DNA of 64,000 nucleotides from assembly GCA_031216915.1 (NCBI GenBank), contig CM062297.1, positions 537,748,971-537,812,970 of the forward strand. The letters run 5' to 3'. A program made the translations under genes and the position numbers. Every line of letters starts with the position of its first letter. Position 1 is the first letter of the stretch. The notes under the pieces are model-generated. The model was given only the letters and a program-made list of their open reading frames with translations. It was not told the origin of the DNA and ran no database searches. This stretch comes from Pictodentalium vernedei (lineage: Eukaryota; Mollusca; Scaphopoda; Dentaliida; Dentaliidae). Of the stretch, positions 34,426 to 46,759 are shown in pieces.

Positions 34426-36750
34426 GAGGGTGGAGTGGACAGACATTTTAACTCTGGGTAATGGGGCAACATTAAAAAATGGTTTTCTCACAACCATTGG
34501 TCTAAATAATTTCATGTTTGACATACATGTATTACTTCTTTGTACAATTTTGAAGTGAAGTCATCGGGGATATATTGAGGGGTGTTGGCCCTGATACCCT
34601 CACCAACCTACACATTCTTACATGGTGGGCAATGGGGGAAGCATCAAGAAGATTCTTCCCCCAAATCCCAGAAGTTTGACATCATATATGTAAAAATAAT
34701 GAGAGACTGATTATTAGTCGAGTTGTAACGAAGTCAAACTCAACTTATTGTTTGATAAATTGTTGTTGGGTGGGCTGGAGTAAACAATTGGTTTCCGGAC
34801 AATAACTTGATAATGGTTCAACCAACATCCATGAAACTTCATAGGTAGGTTGGCTTCAGTGAGATGAAGAACCCTATTTATTTTGGACTCGCCAGGTCAA
34901 AGGTCAAGGTCACAGTGACCTTGAACATACTAAATCATAAATAATTGGTTTTCAGATGATAACTTGGCTATGGTTGAACCCACATTCATGAAACTTCATA
35001 TGTAGGTTGGCCTTCATGGGAGGAAGAACCCTATTTATTTTGGACTCGCTAGATCAAAGGTCAAGGTCACAGTGACCCTGAACATAGTAAATCAAAAGAG
35101 TTGGTTTCCGGATGATAACGTGATATTGGTTTGATGCACTTTCATGAAACTTCATAGGTAGGTTGGCATCAGTGAGAGGAAGAACCCTATTTATTAGCTC
35201 AACTTTGGCAAAACCAAATTTGAGGTATTGTCATGGCCCGTCATCCGTCTGTCGTGCCATACACACGGCTTGGGCTAGAGGCTGTATTTATGAACCGATC
35301 TTTACAAAACTTCTTGGGTACCTTTGTTATCACCGTGAGACGAGAACGAGTGTTTTTGGATCCGGTCCGAAATTCAAGACGGCCGCTGGCAGCCATTTTG
35401 TACAAAATTAGGTGCAATCAGATCTTTGCGCAGAACTTCCAAATGAAAGCTCTGATTTTAATAATTTTTTGTATGAATGTTTAGTACCATGGGATACATC
35501 ACATGTAATACAGGTTATTTTTCTTGTGCGTAAATTATGCAAATTAGACTAACTTTGATTTATTTAGTGTTACTTTCAGCACTGTAAGTGCAAATGCCAA
35601 TACGGCTCGGGCTAGAGACCGTATTTATGAACCGATCTTTACAAAACTTCTTGGGTACCTATGTTATCACCGTGAGACGAGAACGAGTGTTTTGGGGTCT
35701 GGTCCGAAATTCAAGACGGCCGCTGGCAGCCATTTTGTACAAAATTAGGTGCGATCAGATCTTTGTGCAGAACTTCCATATGAAAGCTCTGATTTGAATA
35801 ATTTTTTGTATGAATGTTTAGTACCATGGGATACATCACATGTAATACAGGTTTTTTTTCTTGTGCGTAAATTATGCAAATTAGACTAACTTTGATTTAT
35901 TTAGTGTTACTTTCAGCACTGTAAGTGCAAATGCCAATACGGCTCGGGCTAGAGGCCGTATTTATGAACCGATCTTTACGAAACTTCTTGGGTACCTTTG
36001 TTATCACTGTAGGATGAGAATGAGTGTTTTGGGGTCCGTTCTGAAATTCAAGATGGCCGCTGGCAGCCATTTTGTACAAAATTGCGCAGAACTTCCATAT
36101 GAAAGCTCTGATTTTAATAATTTTTTGTATGAATGTTTAGTACCATGGGATACATCACATATAATATGGTTTTTTTCTTGTGCATAAATTATTCCAATTA
36201 GACTAACTTTGATCTATTTAATGTTACTTTCAGCACTGTAACTGCAAATGCCAAATACGGCTCGGGCTAGAGGCTGTATTTATGAACCGATCTTTACGAA
36301 ACTTCTTGGGTACCTATGTTGTCTCCGTGGGACGAGAACGAGTGGTTTTGGATGCAGTCCGAAATTCAAGATGGCCACCAGCAGCCATTTTGTACTTTAG
36401 TTAGTGCAATCAGTTTTTTGTACAGAACTTTTGTATGAAAGTTTTGATATGAATAAATTTTTGTATGAATGTTTAGTAACATGGAATACATCACATATAA
36501 TACAGGTTTTTTTCTCGTGCAAAAATTATGCAAATTAGATGAACTTTGATGTATTCAGTGCTACTTATACATAGTAAGTGCACTTGTCAATACGGCTCAG
36601 GCTAGAGTCTGTATTTATGAACCGATCTTCATGAAACTTCTTGAAGTACCTTTGTTATCACCTTGGGACGAGAACGAGTGTTTCCGGATGCGGTCCAAAA
36701 TTTGAGATTGCTGCCAGTGGCAATTTTGTACCGAAATTAGGTCCAATCAG

Positions 36751-39487
36751 TTTTTAGCTCACCTGAGCGAAGCTCAAGGTGAGCTTTACTAATCGCTTTC
36801 TGTCCGTCGTCCGTCCGTCGTTGTCCGCCGTCCGGCATAAACTTTACAAAACCAACTTCTCCGAAGAAACCACTGGCCCAACATTTTTCAAATGTTAGGT
36901 AAATGTTTATTACCTAATGTCAATTCAGATTTGTTCAGATGAAGTTGCCCCCTCCTCCTGGGTGGGGCCACACCCCCAAGGGGCACCAAAATCTTTGAAA
37001 ACTTCCCCCAGGGGGCACCAAAATCTTTGAAAATCTTCTTCTCATGAACCAGCAGTAGCAGAGACTTGATATTTGGTATGCAGCTTCCTTTTGAGGGGTA
37101 GAATCAAGTTTGTTCAAGAGAAGTTTGTCGGGCATTATTTGCCTTCGTTATGGGAGGGGCAAAGATTTTGGCCAGGCCTAAAATTTCTATTTTCTGAACT
37201 GTGAGGTCAATTTGAACCAAGTTTTTGATATGAGGGTCATAAGTAGTTGATTGATGCAAAAAATATTTTCTCATTGCCCCGTGGGAACCTCGGGAGCTAA
37301 AAATAGGAAAAACCTTAAAACTTCCATATCTCCAAAACTACACGGCACAGAAAATTCTTATTTTGTATAAAGCTTACTTTTATCCAGTAGAATAGAATGG
37401 TTAAAAAAAATCCCTATCGGTTTGATCACAAGGCACTTTTTTCAGGACCCTGAAAAAATGCTGAGTCAGCACTTTTTAACACTGTAGGCAATGGGAAAAA
37501 CATTAAAAAATCTTCTTACCCAGATCCAGCAAGCAGAATCTTTTGATATTTGGTATGCAACATTGTAGGGTGGATCTGATTCAAATCGACCCCTAGGTTC
37601 ATATTTGGGCTCAGTAGAGGAGCCTGATTTCGAACTTAGTGCATTTCAGGCAAATTTCTTAAAAAATCTTCTTCTCCAGATCGAGCAGGCAGAATCTTTT
37701 GATATTTGGTATGCAACATTGTGGGGTGGATCTGATTCAAATTTGTTAAAATCGGCTCCCTAAATTCATATTTGGGCTCACTATAGAAGCTCGAATTCGA
37801 ACTTAGTGCATTTCAGGCAAATTTCTTCAAAAATCTTCTTCTCCAGATCCAGCAGGCAGAATCTTTTGATATTTGGTATGCAACATTGTGGGGTGGATCT
37901 GATTCAAGTTTGTTCAAGTCGGCTCCCTAGATTCATATTTGGGCTCACTATAGAAGCTCGAATTCGAACTTGGTGCATTTCAGCAAATTTCTTCAAAAAT
38001 CTTCTTCTCCAGATCCAGCAGGCAGAATCTTTTCATATTTGGTCTGCAACATTGTGGGGTGGATCTGATTCAAGTTTGTTCAAATCGACCCCTTGGATTC
38101 ATATATGGGTTCACTATAGACGCCCGAATTCGAACTTAGTGCATTTCAGGCAAATTTCTTAAAAAAATTTTCTTCTCCAGATCCAGCAGGCAGAATCTTT
38201 TGATATTTGGTATGCAACATTGTGGGGTGGATCTGATTCAAGTTTGTTCAAATCGGCTCCCTAGATTCATATTTGGACTCACTATAGAAGCTCGAATTCG
38301 AACTTAGTGCATTTCAGGTAAATTTCTTAAAAAATCTTCTTCTCCAGATCCAGCAGGCAGAATCTTTTCATATTTGGTAAGCAACATTGTGGGGTGGATC
38401 TGATTCAAGTTTGTTCAAATCGCCCCCCCCCCCCCCCCCCCCCACACACCCCTGGGTTTATATTTGGGCTCAGTATAGGAGCCCACATTTGAACTTAGTG
38501 CATTTCAGGCAAATTTCTTAAAAAATTTTCTCTAAATCCAGCAGGCAGAATCTTTTGATATTTTGTATGCAACATTGTGGGGTGGATCTGATTCAAATTT
38601 GTTCAAATCGGCTCCCTAGATTCATATTTGGGTTCACTATAGAAGCTCAAATTCAAACTTAGTGCATTTCAGGCAAATTTCTTCAAAAATCTTCTCCGGA
38701 TCCAGCAGTCAGAATCTTTTGATATTTGGTATGCAACATTGTGGGGTGGATCTGATTCAAGTTTGTTCAAATAGGCCCCCTGGGTTTATATTTGGGCTCA
38801 GTATAGGAGCCCAAATTTGAACTTAGTGCATTTCAGGCAAATTTCTTTGAAATCTTCTCAAGATTCAGCAGGCAGAATCTTTTGATATTGGGTATGCACC
38901 ATGCTTAGGGGGGTGAGATTCAAGTTTGTTCAAGCCAAGTCCCTGGGTTCATATTTGGGCTCACTGTGGTAGCCTGAATTATAACTTAGTTCAAAATGAG
39001 GAATTTTCTTTAAAAATCTTCTTCAGAATGTTTTGATATTTGGTATGCAGCATCCTTAGGGGGTGAGATTCAAGTTTGTTCAAGCCATGTCCCTAGGTCC
39101 ATATTTGGACTCACTGTGGGAGCTTGAATTGTAACTAAGTTCAAAATGATGAATTTTCTTTAAAAAATCTTCTTCAGATCCAGCAGTCGGAATGTTTTGA
39201 TGTTTGGTGTGCAGCATCCTTAGGGGGTGAGATTCAAGTTTGTTAAAGCCAAGTCCCTGAGTTCATATATGGGCTCCCTGTGGGAGCCTGAATTATAACT
39301 TAGTTCAATATGAGGAATATTCTTTAAAAATCTTTTTTTTTTAGATCCACTGGTTAGAATCTTTGGATATTTGGTATAAGCTTTTCTTAGGAGGAGCAGA
39401 TGCAACTTATTGAAATCAATTCTCTGGGTTAATATTTAGACTACCATGTCAGCTGTGCGCCCTCAGGCCCCTTGGGGCCTCTTGTTT
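36751..39487 (+). mobile_element. Pearl-like element D, inside I1
   Basis: The 5' hairpin agctcacctgagc-gaa-gctcaaggtgagct is followed by gtccgtcgtccgtccgtcg, then about ten ~167-bp units (gcagaatctttt at about 37533, 37689, 37856, 38022, 38190, 38357, 38544). It ends with the stem-loop aggcccc-tt-ggggcct (39465-39480) and the tail cttgttt. Flanks caatcagttttt and tgtacacaacttct rejoin as the I1 unit. One unit has a ~20-base poly(C) run (about 38424-38443). Confidence 0.85.
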
Positions 39488-40090
39488 GTACACAACTTCT
39501 ATACGGCTCAGGCTAGAGGCTGTATTTATGAACCGATCTTTACAAAACTTTGTGGGTACCTTTGTTTTCACCGTGGGATGAGAATGAGTGTATTTGGGTG
39601 CATTCCAAAATTCAGGATGGCCACCAGCAGCCATTTTGTACCAAAATTAGTGCAATCAGTTTTTTGTACAGAATGTCTGTATGAAAGCTCTGATTTGAAT
39701 AAATTTTTGTATGAATGTTTAGTAACATGGAATACATCACATATAATACGGGTTTTTTTCTCGTGCAGAAATTATGCAAATTAGGTGAACTTTGATTTAT
39801 TCAGTACTACTTATACACTGTAAATGCACATGTCAATACGGCTAGGGCTGGAGGCTGTATTGTATTTATGAACTGATCTTCACGAAACTTCTTGGACACC
39901 TTTGTTATCACCTTGGGACGAGAACGAGTGTTTTTGGATGCGGTCCGAAATTCAAGATGGCTGCCGGTGGCCATTTCGTACCAAAATTAATTCAATCAGT
40001 TTTTTGTACAGAACTTCTGTATGAAAGTTCTGATTGGAATAAATTTGTGTATGAATGTTTAGTAACATGGAATACATCACATATAATACG

Positions 40091-41742
40091 TTTTTAGCTC
40101 AAGTTTGGCGAAGCCAAATTTGAGCTTTTGTCATGGCCCGTCGTCTGTCTGTCCATACGTCAACAATTGGATACGGCTCGGGCTAGAGGCCGTATTTATG
40201 AACCGATCTTTACGAAACTTCTTGGGTACCTTTGTTATGACCGTGGGACGAGAACGAGTGTTTTTGGGTGCGGTCCGAAATTCAAGATGGCTGCCAGCCG
40301 CCATTTTGTACCGACGATGCAGAAATCTGTTTTTTGTACAGAACTTCCTTATGAAAGCTCTGATTTGAATAATTTTTTGTATGAATGTTTAGTACCATGG
40401 GATACATCACATATAATACGTTTTTTTTTCTCGTGCGTAAATTGTGCAAATTAGACTAATTTTGATGTTTTTTGGGGTTACTTTCAGCACTGTAAGTGCA
40501 AATGCCAATACGGCTCGGGCTAGAGGCCGTATTTATGAATCGATCTTTACGAAACTTCTTGGGTACCTTTGGTATCACCGTGGGACGAGAACGAGTGTTT
40601 TTGGGTCCGGTCCGAAATTCAAGATGGCCGATGGCAGCCATTTTGTACAAAATTAGGTGCAATCAGATTTTTGCACAGAACTTCCATATGAAAGCTCTGA
40701 TTTGAATAATTTTTTGTGTGAATGTTTAGTACCATGGGATACATCACATATAATACTGTTTTTTTTCTCGTGCAGAAATTATGCAAATTAGATGAACTTT
40801 GATTTTTTCAGTGCGACTTACACACAGTAAGTACACATGTCAATACGGCTCAGACTAGAGTCTGTATTTATGAACTGATCTTCATGAAATGTCTTGGGTA
40901 CCTTTGTTATCACCTTGGGACGAGAATGAGTGTTTCTGGGTGTGGTCTAAAATTCAAGATGGCCACCAGCAGCCATTTTGTACCAAAATTAGTGCAATCA
41001 GTTTTTTGTACAGAACGTCTGTATGAAAGTTCTGATTTGAATAAATTTTTGTATGAATGTTTAGTAACATGGAATACATCACATATTGTAAGGGGTTTTT
41101 TTTCGTGCAGAAATTATGCAAATTAGATGAACTTTGATTTATTCAGTGCTACTTGCACAATGTAAGCACACATGTCAATACGGCTCAGGGTAGAGGCTGT
41201 ATTTATGAACCAATCTTCACAAAACTTCTTGGGTACCTTTGTTATCACCTTGGGGTGAGAATGAGTGTTTCTGGGTACGGTATAAAATTCAAGATGGCTG
41301 CCAGTGGCCATTTTGTACCGAAATTAGGTCCAATCAGTTTTTTGTCACAAGTTCAATACAGCTCGTATTTATGAACTGATCTTCACGAAACGTCTTGGGT
41401 ACTTTTGTTTTCACCTTGGGACAGGAACGAGTGTGTTTTGGGGTGCCTTTGTTATCACTGTGCTATGAGAACAAATATTTTGAGGTTCAGTCAGACCCAC
41501 TCAGGGACTCAAAGATTTTTTTCTAGTTTAGCATCTGACTGTCACCCACCTTTACAATACTTTACCTATACATTTGTTACAGGCAACGGTCAGTATTTAT
41601 GTACAGACCGTTACAATACTTTATATGTACCTTTGTTAACAGGTCATTACCTAGATGTTTGTCATTGCTGTGTCACATACTATACATGTACATGTCTTTG
41701 TCTTGACAAGTTGAGCTACAGTGTCATTGACACTTTCATTTT
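40091..41742 (+). mobile_element. Pearl-like element I2, inserted in its own family member I1
   Basis: The 5' hairpin agctcaagtttggc-gaa-gccaaatttgagct and gtctgtctgtcc lead into three to four ~335-bp units like those of I1. The 3' end is cttgacaagttgagctac, perfect stem-loop agtgtcattgacact (41720-41734), tail ttcattt. Flanks catataatacg and ttttctcgagcagaaattat rejoin as the I1 unit. Confidence 0.82.
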
Positions 41743-41953
41743 TTTCTCGAGCAGAAATTATGCAAATTAGATGAACTTTGATTTATTCAGAGCAACTTAT
41801 ACACAGGGACCAGCCTAGGGGGGAATTTTAGGGAGACTTCATGTCTCCCTCCAGAAAAAATAGGGAGACTGCAGAGTCATGTAGTTAGACTTCATAGGCA
41901 AGTGGGGAAAATTAAGAATATTCATGTACCACCCCTGCCACCCCTTCTTATTA

Positions 41954-42181
41954 TTCCCCCGAAAAAAATTTGGGGGAATCTAGCCGTGACGTCGTCTGTC
42001 TGTCCGTCCGGGCGTAGACGGAATTCGTGTCCGCTTCATAACTTCTTACAGCCTTCAAGGATATTAATGATACTTGGTATTATTATTGCCCACAACCAGA
42101 GGGTGTGTCGCGAATAAGGTTGGAATGGCTATCAAGGCTTTTTTCGGGGGAATCAGCCACCCTTTGGTGGCCATCCTCTAG
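41954..42181 (+). mobile_element. Short pearl-like element P
   Basis: Insertion absent from MITE copy 1. The 5' hairpin ttcccccgaaaaaaatttgg (then gggaa) leads to gtctgtctgtccgtccggg. The inverted gggggaa is followed by stem-loop gccacc-cttt-ggtggc and tail catcctctag. At 228 bp it carries no tandem core. Confidence 0.8.
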
Positions 42182-42994
42182 TTTTCAACTTGTGGTCCTC
42201 CATTAACGTCCAAATAATCCAGTTCCAGTTGTCTATGATGCATCTATGCCAGATTAAAAAATCACAAAGTAATTATTGGCGGAAAATCCTCCACTGCTAC
42301 CCTCTCCTTCATGACCCCTCTCCTCTTCTTCGTGCCAATCCCCCAGCACCCTCCTGTGGTTGCCTTTCACCAAAGTCTACTTAGCTAATAATTTTCTAAG
42401 TCTGAAAGTGTGAACAGGACCAGATGTAAGAAGGTTGCTTGAGAGGTACTTTGTTAGTTAATAAACAAAATACATTCTAGGGTCGGGTATTTTGTAAAAG
42501 AAATGTCATTCCGCATCATTTTTATTGTATTCCGGTGTGATTTCGTGTCATTCCGGTGTTTAGGAGAACCCTTTTTCAAGATTGTCCACATACACCCTTG
42601 TGTCCTGTACAAAGCTTTTCTTGTCATCACTAAAGCTTTTTTTCATGTGTTTCAATTCCATTAGTGTTTTTCTGGGAATAGACGGCCCAACCGTTAACAG
42701 TCGTCAGCAAAATGAAATAAAAATACTGTGATATAAAATACGTCCATTGCGTATACATTTTCGGCATCCTAAGCAATGTAACCTACATTCAATCTGGGTT
42801 ATTTTGTTGAGTCACGAAAGTCACCTATTTTCGTTTCGACACTTGAAGCTCCGACTGAAACGCAACAAAATAGAAATAAAAAAATCTGCCAAAAGCGACA
42901 ATGGACAATTGATTGTCGTGTGATTTCACATAAATGGACGTTTATTTGACGAATTAAAATGCCCATTTATCACACTCGAGCATATTCGATTTTT

Positions 42995-43278
42995 ACCTGT
43001 GTTGCCTGCGGCAGAGCAGGTCTAGTAACCGGTTGACTCCGTCCGCCCGTCAGTCCGTCCGAAACACTTCTTCCGTCAAAGTTTTCTTGGTTTCTATGAA
43101 AGGGAATGATGTTATATTTGGTCTGCTGCTTCATAATGATGAGTTGTATCGTGTATCTAATTTTCAGATCTCCCATGCAGCCACTTCCTGTTTGCTGGTA
43201 CTTTGAAGTCTGTTCATCTCTGTAATCAACTGCATGCAGCGACGCAGGTCCTGACCCGGTATTGGTCTTGGCTTGTTG
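42995..43278 (+). mobile_element. Short pearl-like element O
   Basis: Insertion absent from MITE copy 1. It starts acctgtgttgcctgcggcag, then agcaggt (hairpin), followed by gtccgcccgtcagtccgtcc. Near the 3' end gcaggtcctgacccgg and ggcttgttg are seen; its 3' stem-loop is less clear than in the other families. Confidence 0.7.
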
Positions 43279-44045
43279 AAAATAATCGTTTTCATGTAAA
43301 CCTCACATCACTCAGTTGTGCCTTTCCTCATTTTGGCCAATTTTTAGAGGGCGACTTGTAATCGCCCCGACTATTTTTCTAGGTGACTTTGGGCTTAGAA
43401 GGGTGACATAATTGCCCTCACGGCTGGCCCCTGCTTATACACAGTTAGTGCATGTGTCAATACGGCACGGGCTAGAGGCTGTATTTATGAACCGCTCTTC
43501 ACAAAACTTTTTGGGTACCTTTGTTATCACCTTGGGATGAGAACGGGTGTTTCTGTGTGCGGTCCAAAATTCAAGATGGCTGCCAGGGATTAATCCAGAG
43601 CCTCTCAGGGGCCGAAATTCGGCCCCATTCCCCTCGCGAAATGGGTACCAAAATTCCCAATTTTAGCTCCTAAAATTCCCCCAAAATATTCACACAGAAC
43701 ATGACAACGAACCAACGATATGAGCTTTAAACAAGGGTAAGCGAATTGACAGAAGTGTGCGTAAATTATAAATAATAAAAGAGTAATAAAGCTGTACACC
43801 TGTCAAGGAGTTTGCACTTTACTGGCACAGATCCGATAAAACATCGAAAGTTGTTCAGTGTTGACTCGCTTTTCTTCAGAATGAAACGAGTTACGTGCAG
43901 TCACTGTCAGTAATTTCGACTGGCTGAACGATGATTGGTTCCAGCGAATGACGTGTCGCGTATCTTGTTCAGTCATTTGTCAACACGTGTTTACCAAAAC
44001 CAACGAGAGAAGCAGACGCTCTTCGCATAAATTAACGAAATCACC

Positions 44046-46670
44046 ATGTCACATAATTCCAGATATTATCGAAAAAAAATAAAATTATCTGAAGAAAATA
44101 AAGACATTACTCGGTTCTTCAAACCCAAACTTTCAGAAACGTTAACTTTAGTAAATGAACATTCAGAGCAAGCAACGACGTCAGATAATAATAACACAGA
44201 CGCACTGAAGCTAAATACAGTCCCAATCAAAATTAGTGAAGCCAGCAATGACGAATTGGTACCCGCCTTGTACAAAAAACACACCGGATTCCTTGCAGTT
44301 ATCTCTGGTCGATAATACAAACGTACAATCTAAAACCACCCACAAAAGTGGGCAGAATATCCCTTCTTTCGACCTTGATTCATGTACCGAATGTGATGAT
44401 TCTGAATCTGATAATGATAATGACGATCAACATTTATTATTTTTGCCAGTGGCAGGAAATTCCGATGAGCGCCGGTTTTCATCGGGAAAATATGAGAACA
44501 AATATAAATGGCTCTACTACAGTGTATCTAAGGAGGGATATATGTGCAAACATTGTGAACTGATAGGCGACAAATCATATTGCAAACAGGATGGGGGAGC
44601 GTTTTATCAGTTCGGGGTAAAACTTGGTACACACCCTACTAGAAAACTTAAAAAGCATGCACGAAGCAAGCGTCACACAAACGCAATAGACACCCTTGTT
44701 AAACAAAAATGTGAATCAGCGGAATCAATTTATCATAAGATTCAAGTGGCGCACACATTTAAAGAGACCGCAGATAAAAATAAAAATAGGTCAGCATTAA
44801 AAACTCTTATGCAAACTGTGTATTTCATGATTAAAAAGAAATGGGCACACACAACAAACTTCGAAGATTTGGTCGAGTTTGTGGCAAAAACTGGCAATAC
44901 AGAGTTAAATGAATTCATTCAGAGGATTACAACAAAGGTCTGCTCATATACGTCTCCATTCTCAGTCAAACAATATATAGCATGCATCTCAAATTGCATT
45001 GAGGAAGAATTACTGTCGTCCCTACGATTAAATAAATTTTTTACTATTCTGTGTGATGAAAGCACAGATGAAAGCAATGTAACTCAGCTTTGTATCATGG
45101 CACGTTTTCTTAAGGAAAATACAGTAAGGGACCACTTCATGGGCATTGTCCAAGTGGATCAGACTGATGCAGCATCACTGATGGACAAGCTTGGTAAATT
45201 TCTCATTCAAAAGGGCATTAACATAGAGGACACACGTTTCATTGCCCTTGATGGAACAAATGCAATGTCTGGTGAGCGCTCTGGTCTACAGAGGAGGTAC
45301 AGACACGTTTCTCCCTACAGCCTATACTTGAATTGTCGCAACCACCGACTAGCTCTAGCCTTTAAACATGTTTTGAACCTTCCAAAATTTAACAAACTCA
45401 AGGAAGCAGACAGTCTGCTAGTTTTGTTAGCAAAGCTCTTTAATTATAGCCCCCAGCGAACAGCAGTATTAAAGTCTGCACAGGAAATTCATGACCTCAC
45501 TGCATTAAATATTGTCATGCCCTCTACCACACGCTGGCTCAGTCACGGTAAAGCTTGCGAGAGAGTCATTACAAGATTCCAGTGCATTGTTGATGCACTT
45601 GATGGTATTTATGAGAAGAAAAGGGAGCCTGAAATACTAGGTGTTAGATGTCAGTTGATAGATCCTTGCAATATAACCACAATTTGCATATTGGCTGATA
45701 TATTGGCAGAAACTAATAAACTTTCACTTATTCTGCAATCAGATTCCTTAAACTTTACACAGTTACCTTCTTACATCAATGCAACTAAGCTAGCGTTGAC
45801 TGGGCTTGCCGGCGACCTAGCATCGGGGAAACATTACAAAAATATTAACAAACTATTATGTGAAGCCAACAGTTGTACCTCCATATTTGAAATAAGGAGT
45901 CGATCACATAAGCAGTTTGATTTAGCATCATTTGAGAATAATTTCATCAAACCAGTAATAAATGAACTTGTGACTGAGATTGACACCATGCTATCATCGT
46001 CGGGACTGTTGTCATCCTTTGGTGTTCTCGACCCAAGAAATTTGCCCAGGAAAAAGGAAAGTTTACCCTCCTATGGGGAAGATGAAATCAAACAAATTGC
46101 AGAGTTTTATGGCTGCCCAAATTCTGACACATTAAATGGCCACACCACTAATGTTGAACCTGAATTCCCATCTCTGCAGATAACAAGTGAATTTCAAATA
46201 TTTAAAAAACATATGTACTCACTAAGAGATTTACACGAATCCAAAACGGCAAATGAAATAGCAGCCGCGGAGAAACGTATCTCATTGACAAACACGATCA
46301 GTCAAGTTGAAAAAAAGAAAGAGGAGAAAAAACTTGAGGAACTAAAAATTAAAATGCAGTTTACACTCGCTGATTTATTTGAAAACTTGTGCTGCGATAG
46401 TGCTCTCAAATATACATTTGAAGCCATCTATCACATAGTGTACATTGCTACCCTTATTCCCTTATTCCTGCGAGAACTGTAAATGTTGAGAGGGCATTCA
46501 GCCTGATGAATTTAGTTAAAACGCCACTCAGAAATAGAATGGGGCAGTGTACTCTTGATAGTTTGATGCGGGTGTGCAGGGAATCCCCTCCCGATATTAA
46601 CGATATGGATTGGGAGAAAATAATTGAAACTTACAGGTTGATGGGACCAACAAGGAAGTTACTTCTGTAA
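44046..46670 (+). pseudogene. hAT transposase (TTF zinc finger, ZNF862-like), frameshifted
   Basis: Starts at caccATGtca (44046) with a basic N-terminus and ITRFFKPK, as in ZNF862/TTF-domain hAT proteins. The main frame runs to 46482. It carries a TTF-type zinc finger (WLYYSVSKEGYMCKHCEL ... SKRHTNAI), the first catalytic aspartate block (FFTILCDESTDES), the second (FIALDGTNAMSGERSG) and a coiled C-terminal linker rich in K and E. The dimerisation block (NVERAFSLMNLVKTPLRNRM, about 46470-46530, to the stop at 46668) is in another frame, and the N-terminal 90 codons are in a third. Two frameshifts therefore separate three parts, which otherwise have no stops. A short intron is a less likely explanation. 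Probably recently inactivated. Confidence 0.85.
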
Positions 46671-46759
46671 ATCATGGTGTTTTGCACGGAAATAACCACA
46701 TGAACTTCACTTATTCAGTAAATACCAGACTCGGGGTCGCCCCGCTGTTAAAACTTAAA

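Larger units (their letters stand above)
28528..34716 (+). repeat. Interrupted pearl-like core Q (pieces at 28700-28858, 31582-32047, 34426-34716)
   Basis: Units containing tttacaagtttgttcaaatc, ccctgggg and gcacccagaatttaa occur left of the pogo MITE and again right of it (31680-31760, 31850-31930, 32010-32047). A related tail lies at 34426-34716. Unit length is roughly 120-170 bp. Three other elements (pogo MITE, E inside it, G1) interrupt the array. Its own ends are not identified. Confidence 0.5.
41804..43433. mobile_element. hAT MITE, copy 2, with two nested pearl-like insertions
   Basis: The ends CAGGGACCAGCC and GGCTGGCCCCTG are flanked by a perfect 8-bp duplication cttataca (41796-41803 and 43434-43441) in the I1 core. 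Sequence matches copy 1 (18312-19442) along its whole length except for two clean insertions, P (41954-42181) and O (42995-43278). These account for the extra ~500 bp. Confidence 0.92.

Noticed and set aside
35233-41126. Repeated peptides such as GLEAVFMNRSLQNFLGTF in many frames
   Set aside because: Read through the 335-bp core of the I family; present in all phases and interrupted irregularly.
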